Below are positions 6,088-8,384 of a DNA stretch of 8,384 nucleotides, one piece after another. Under the pieces are notes generated by a model that was given only the letters and a program-made list of their open reading frames with translations, was not told the DNA's origin and did no database searches. Position 1 is the first letter of the stretch; every line of letters begins with the position of its first letter. Source of the stretch: Desulfobulbaceae bacterium (lineage in GTDB: Bacteria; Desulfobacterota; Desulfobulbia; Desulfobulbales; Desulfobulbaceae); the NCBI GenBank assembly GCA_007121995.1, contig SKJK01000210.1, positions 1 through 8,384 of the forward strand. The letters run 5' to 3'. Position numbers and translations under genes: made by a program.

Positions 6088-8384
6088 GCTGCACCCCTTT
6101 CAGCAAGTACGGCCTGATAGCGCCGCCGCGATCGCACCAGCACCAGGCGATGCACACCCCACAACGTCAGCAGACCTAAACCGGCCAACCCATAATTGAT
6201 ATACTCCCAGACTGCCCGCTCCTGACTGCTCATGGGCAGCAGCGTCCTGGCAAAATGACTGCGTCCGCGGATACTGAGCAGTTCCCGGTCTTCCAGGGAC
6301 CAATCGATGCAATTAGCCACCAGTTGCAGGGGGTTGAGATAGCGTGATCCACTGGCTCCAGAGGCCAGTTCGAGACTGATGTCGGCGAGAAAGCTGCTGG
6401 AAGCAAGCAGAATGATGCGGGCGGAATCCGGAGAATGAACCAGCACCTGATCGATAACCGTGGAAAAACCCTCTCCGGCCCCATTCCTGTTGTCATCATC
6501 AGCCTGCGTGAATTGAGCCTGCCGACTTCGTGCAGCGGCCACCAAAGGTGAAGCTTTGTCTGCAAACCAGGACGTGAAGCTCCCCTCAACCATCACCGCC
6601 ACAAGTTGTCGACCGGTTTCCGGGCCAACGGGAAAACCGGTCACACCGTAGCGTTCAAAATCCGGCTGAATAAAAACCGAATCCGATACCCAGGATTCGG
6701 GTGAACTTTCCAGCAAGTGCACCAGTCGTCGCTCCTTGTTCACGTCTGCATCAACAACGATCGGTGAAGCCCAAGTCATGGAAAGCTGGTCAATGCCAGT
6801 GATCAGGCCGCTGTCGCTGTCCATGCCATCGGCGCGGATATCGATGAAATAGGGGTAATTAATCAGATGAGTTTCCTCCACGGTATACGAACCCACCTGA
6901 CGTTCCACCGGAACAGGGAAAGCGGCATTTTGCGGATCAAGCACCATGGCATGGGGCAAGGAGATACCATGACTGTTCAGCCAGGCGGTCAGCCCGCTCT
7001 CTTTAGCTCGAACCTGGAGGCCGTCGGACAATTCGACGTCAAAGGGAGAGGTGGTCAGAACCACGGTTCCACCCTGCATCAGAAACTGATCCACGGCAAA
7101 GATCTGCACCTCAGTCAGCTGCTCCGGGGCCACCAGCACCAGGATATCGACATCAAGATCGACCTGTCCCTCTTCGAGGTCCACCATTCGCACCCGATGT
7201 TCCTGTGCAATGAACTGTTGCAGCAGGTGGTAGGTCGTTCCCTGGCCCATCATGCCGAACTGGACCATGGACGATGACCTGTCTGTAGGAACAGACAAAC
7301 CCACCGTCTTCAGCATGCCACGGGAAAAACGTTTCAAGGCTGCCTCGACAGATGTCTTCAGGCCTACCCGATCCAAAGCGGCTGGCAACACCACCTGCAC
7401 CACCTGATCATCGTTTGCCAGGATCATGTAAAACCAGAACGTTTCCGGCGACATCAGATCGGCAACCATGGGCTGCATGCCATACTCCTCGGCCAGCTGC
7501 CGGGCCAACTGCCCCTCATCAGCATCCGGATCGATAAAGTGAAAAGAAAAACGTCCGTCCGCCTGGTCCTCCATATCAGCCAGCACCATCTCCAGGCTGT
7601 GTTTGAGTTCAACTAAAGGCTGCGGCAGCCTGTCATCGGCGGAAAAATACCCATAAAAAACCACATCATCGTCAAGACCGGCAAAAAGATCACCTCCCCC
7701 CTGATAACTGTACAACACTTTTTTGATAGCCCGGGTGATGTCATGTTCAGGATTGCGCAAGGCGACATCGAGTCGGGTATCCCCCTCGCTCTTCACCTCG
7801 ATCAGATCCTGAAAACCAAGAGTGACAAACTCATCACCGTATTTGATCAGCACATCAAAATAACTGTTAGTGACTGCGGTTTGATGGCGGGAGGCAGTCT
7901 GAAAAGGTACCGGGCGAATGCCGTATTTTTCACCGGCTTCCTGTTCTAGCTCCGGTCTTTGCTGGGGGTCGATAAACTCGACCCGCACCTTGCCGCCACC
8001 GGCCACCTCATATTCCCGCAACAAATCCCGCAGCTGCGGCTGCAATGGCGCCAGCAGGGGGTGGGTATGCGCGGAAAAATAGCCGCGAATCAACAGTGGT
8101 TCCTGCAATCTCTCCAGGTAGGAGTGGGTAGCGGTGGAAATCGAATAGATCCGTCCTTCAGTCAGATCGGCACGGAGACTGCTGATGGGGGCAAGCCAGA
8201 TATTGACCAGGAGAAAATTGATGATCATCAGACCGGTGAGCCAACCCCAGCCCCGGTGCACGGAATTAGCAGGATTACCTGCCCAGCGCCGCTGTTCCAG
8301 ACCATACAGGTTAAGGATGAGGAAAATGCCGCTCAGGCTGAGATAATAGACAATATCCCGCAGATCGATGACTCCGCGGGTGAT
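6084..8384 (-). CDS. ABC-2 permease (GldF-like) fused to GldG-type auxiliary protein (partial, N-terminus off right edge)
   Basis: The frame is open from the right edge to the TGA at 6084-6086, showing 766 residues. A GTG at 8261 could look like a start, but the frame continues upstream without a stop as ITRGVIDLRDIVYYLSLSG..., which matches the last membrane helix of GldF-type ABC-2 permeases (about 12-30). A second helix follows (about 47-65), then RADLTEGRIYSIS (71-83), the signature entry to the GldG/ABC_transp_aux periplasmic domain. That domain fills the middle, including an EVQIFAVDQFLMQGGTVVL stretch typical of the GldG ThuA-like fold. A C-terminal helix (about 729-750) ends in RSRRRYQ on the cytoplasmic side. 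The protein is therefore probably a permease-GldG fusion needing a separate ATPase (GldA-like), presumably encoded beyond the right edge. In Bacteroidetes GldAFG supports gliding. In other phyla its role is unknown, so export or envelope function is inferred. Confidence 0.92.
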   Translation of the reverse strand: MTRGVIDLRDIVYYLSLSGIFLILNLYGLEQRRWAGNPANSVHRGWGWLTGLMIINFLLVNIWLAPISSLRADLTEGRIYSISTATHSYLERLQEPLLIRGYFSAHTHPLLAPLQPQLRDLLREYEVAGGGKVRVEFIDPQQRPELEQEAGEKYGIRPVPFQTASRHQTAVTNSYFDVLIKYGDEFVTLGFQDLIEVKSEGDTRLDVALRNPEHDITRAIKKVLYSYQGGGDLFAGLDDDVVFYGYFSADDRLPQPLVELKHSLEMVLADMEDQADGRFSFHFIDPDADEGQLARQLAEEYGMQPMVADLMSPETFWFYMILANDDQVVQVVLPAALDRVGLKTSVEAALKRFSRGMLKTVGLSVPTDRSSSMVQFGMMGQGTTYHLLQQFIAQEHRVRMVDLEEGQVDLDVDILVLVAPEQLTEVQIFAVDQFLMQGGTVVLTTSPFDVELSDGLQVRAKESGLTAWLNSHGISLPHAMVLDPQNAAFPVPVERQVGSYTVEETHLINYPYFIDIRADGMDSDSGLITGIDQLSMTWASPIVVDADVNKERRLVHLLESSPESWVSDSVFIQPDFERYGVTGFPVGPETGRQLVAVMVEGSFTSWFADKASPLVAAARSRQAQFTQADDDNRNGAGEGFSTVIDQVLVHSPDSARIILLASSSFLADISLELASGASGSRYLNPLQLVANCIDWSLEDRELLSIRGRSHFARTLLPMSSQERAVWEYINYGLAGLGLLTLWGVHRLVLVRSRRRYQAVLAERGAA

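Noticed and set aside
6867..7277. Plus-strand 136-codon frame
   Set aside because: It is antisense to the GldG-type coding region and shows no domain features.

Overview
The window reads as chromosomal DNA from a Gram-negative (diderm) bacterium of moderate GC. It encodes a C-terminal-Phe outer-membrane beta barrel, a monofunctional peptidoglycan glycosyltransferase, and a GldF/GldG-type ABC transporter joined to a DUF4340 protein. Together with a PilZ protein that has a CxxC/CxC zinc-ribbon-like N-terminus, this mix resembles sulfate-reducing 'Deltaproteobacteria' such as Desulfobulbales. That assignment comes from gene content and style only and is not proven.

Layout, left to right. (1) Minus strand, 905 to the left edge: most of a DUF1343/NamZ-type exo-beta-N-acetylmuramidase, C-terminus cut off by the window, with a near-consensus sigma70 promoter at 977-1004. 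(2) 906-1480: AT-rich non-coding DNA holding that promoter, a plus-strand rho-independent terminator (1236-1260) and a strong plus-strand promoter (1295-1323). (3) Plus strand, 1481-2254: a secreted outer-membrane beta-barrel protein with an N-terminal periplasmic coiled coil. A long bidirectional terminator (2286-2322) separates it from the convergent gene. (4) Minus strand, 2817-2341: a PilZ-domain (c-di-GMP receptor type) protein with its own probable promoter. (5) Minus strand, 8384 down to 3097: a tightly packed run of four genes. In transcription order these are a fused ABC-2 permease/GldG auxiliary protein (N-terminus off the right edge), a DUF4340 protein (ATGA overlap), MtgA (44-nt gap) and a DUF2332 protein (8-nt overlap).

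The four-gene run looks like one envelope-related transcription unit. It pairs an uncharacterised GldFG-like ABC exporter and its anchored DUF4340 partner with a glycan-strand polymerase and a DUF2332 protein carrying a methyltransferase-like glycine motif. With the NamZ-like muramidase at the left edge, two of the seven genes act on peptidoglycan. I see no tRNA, rRNA, insertion sequence, CRISPR array or phage gene. No clearly novel defence or mobile system is visible. The points most worth checking are the operon's composition, the coiled-coil barrel protein, and the non-coding stretch at 906-1480.
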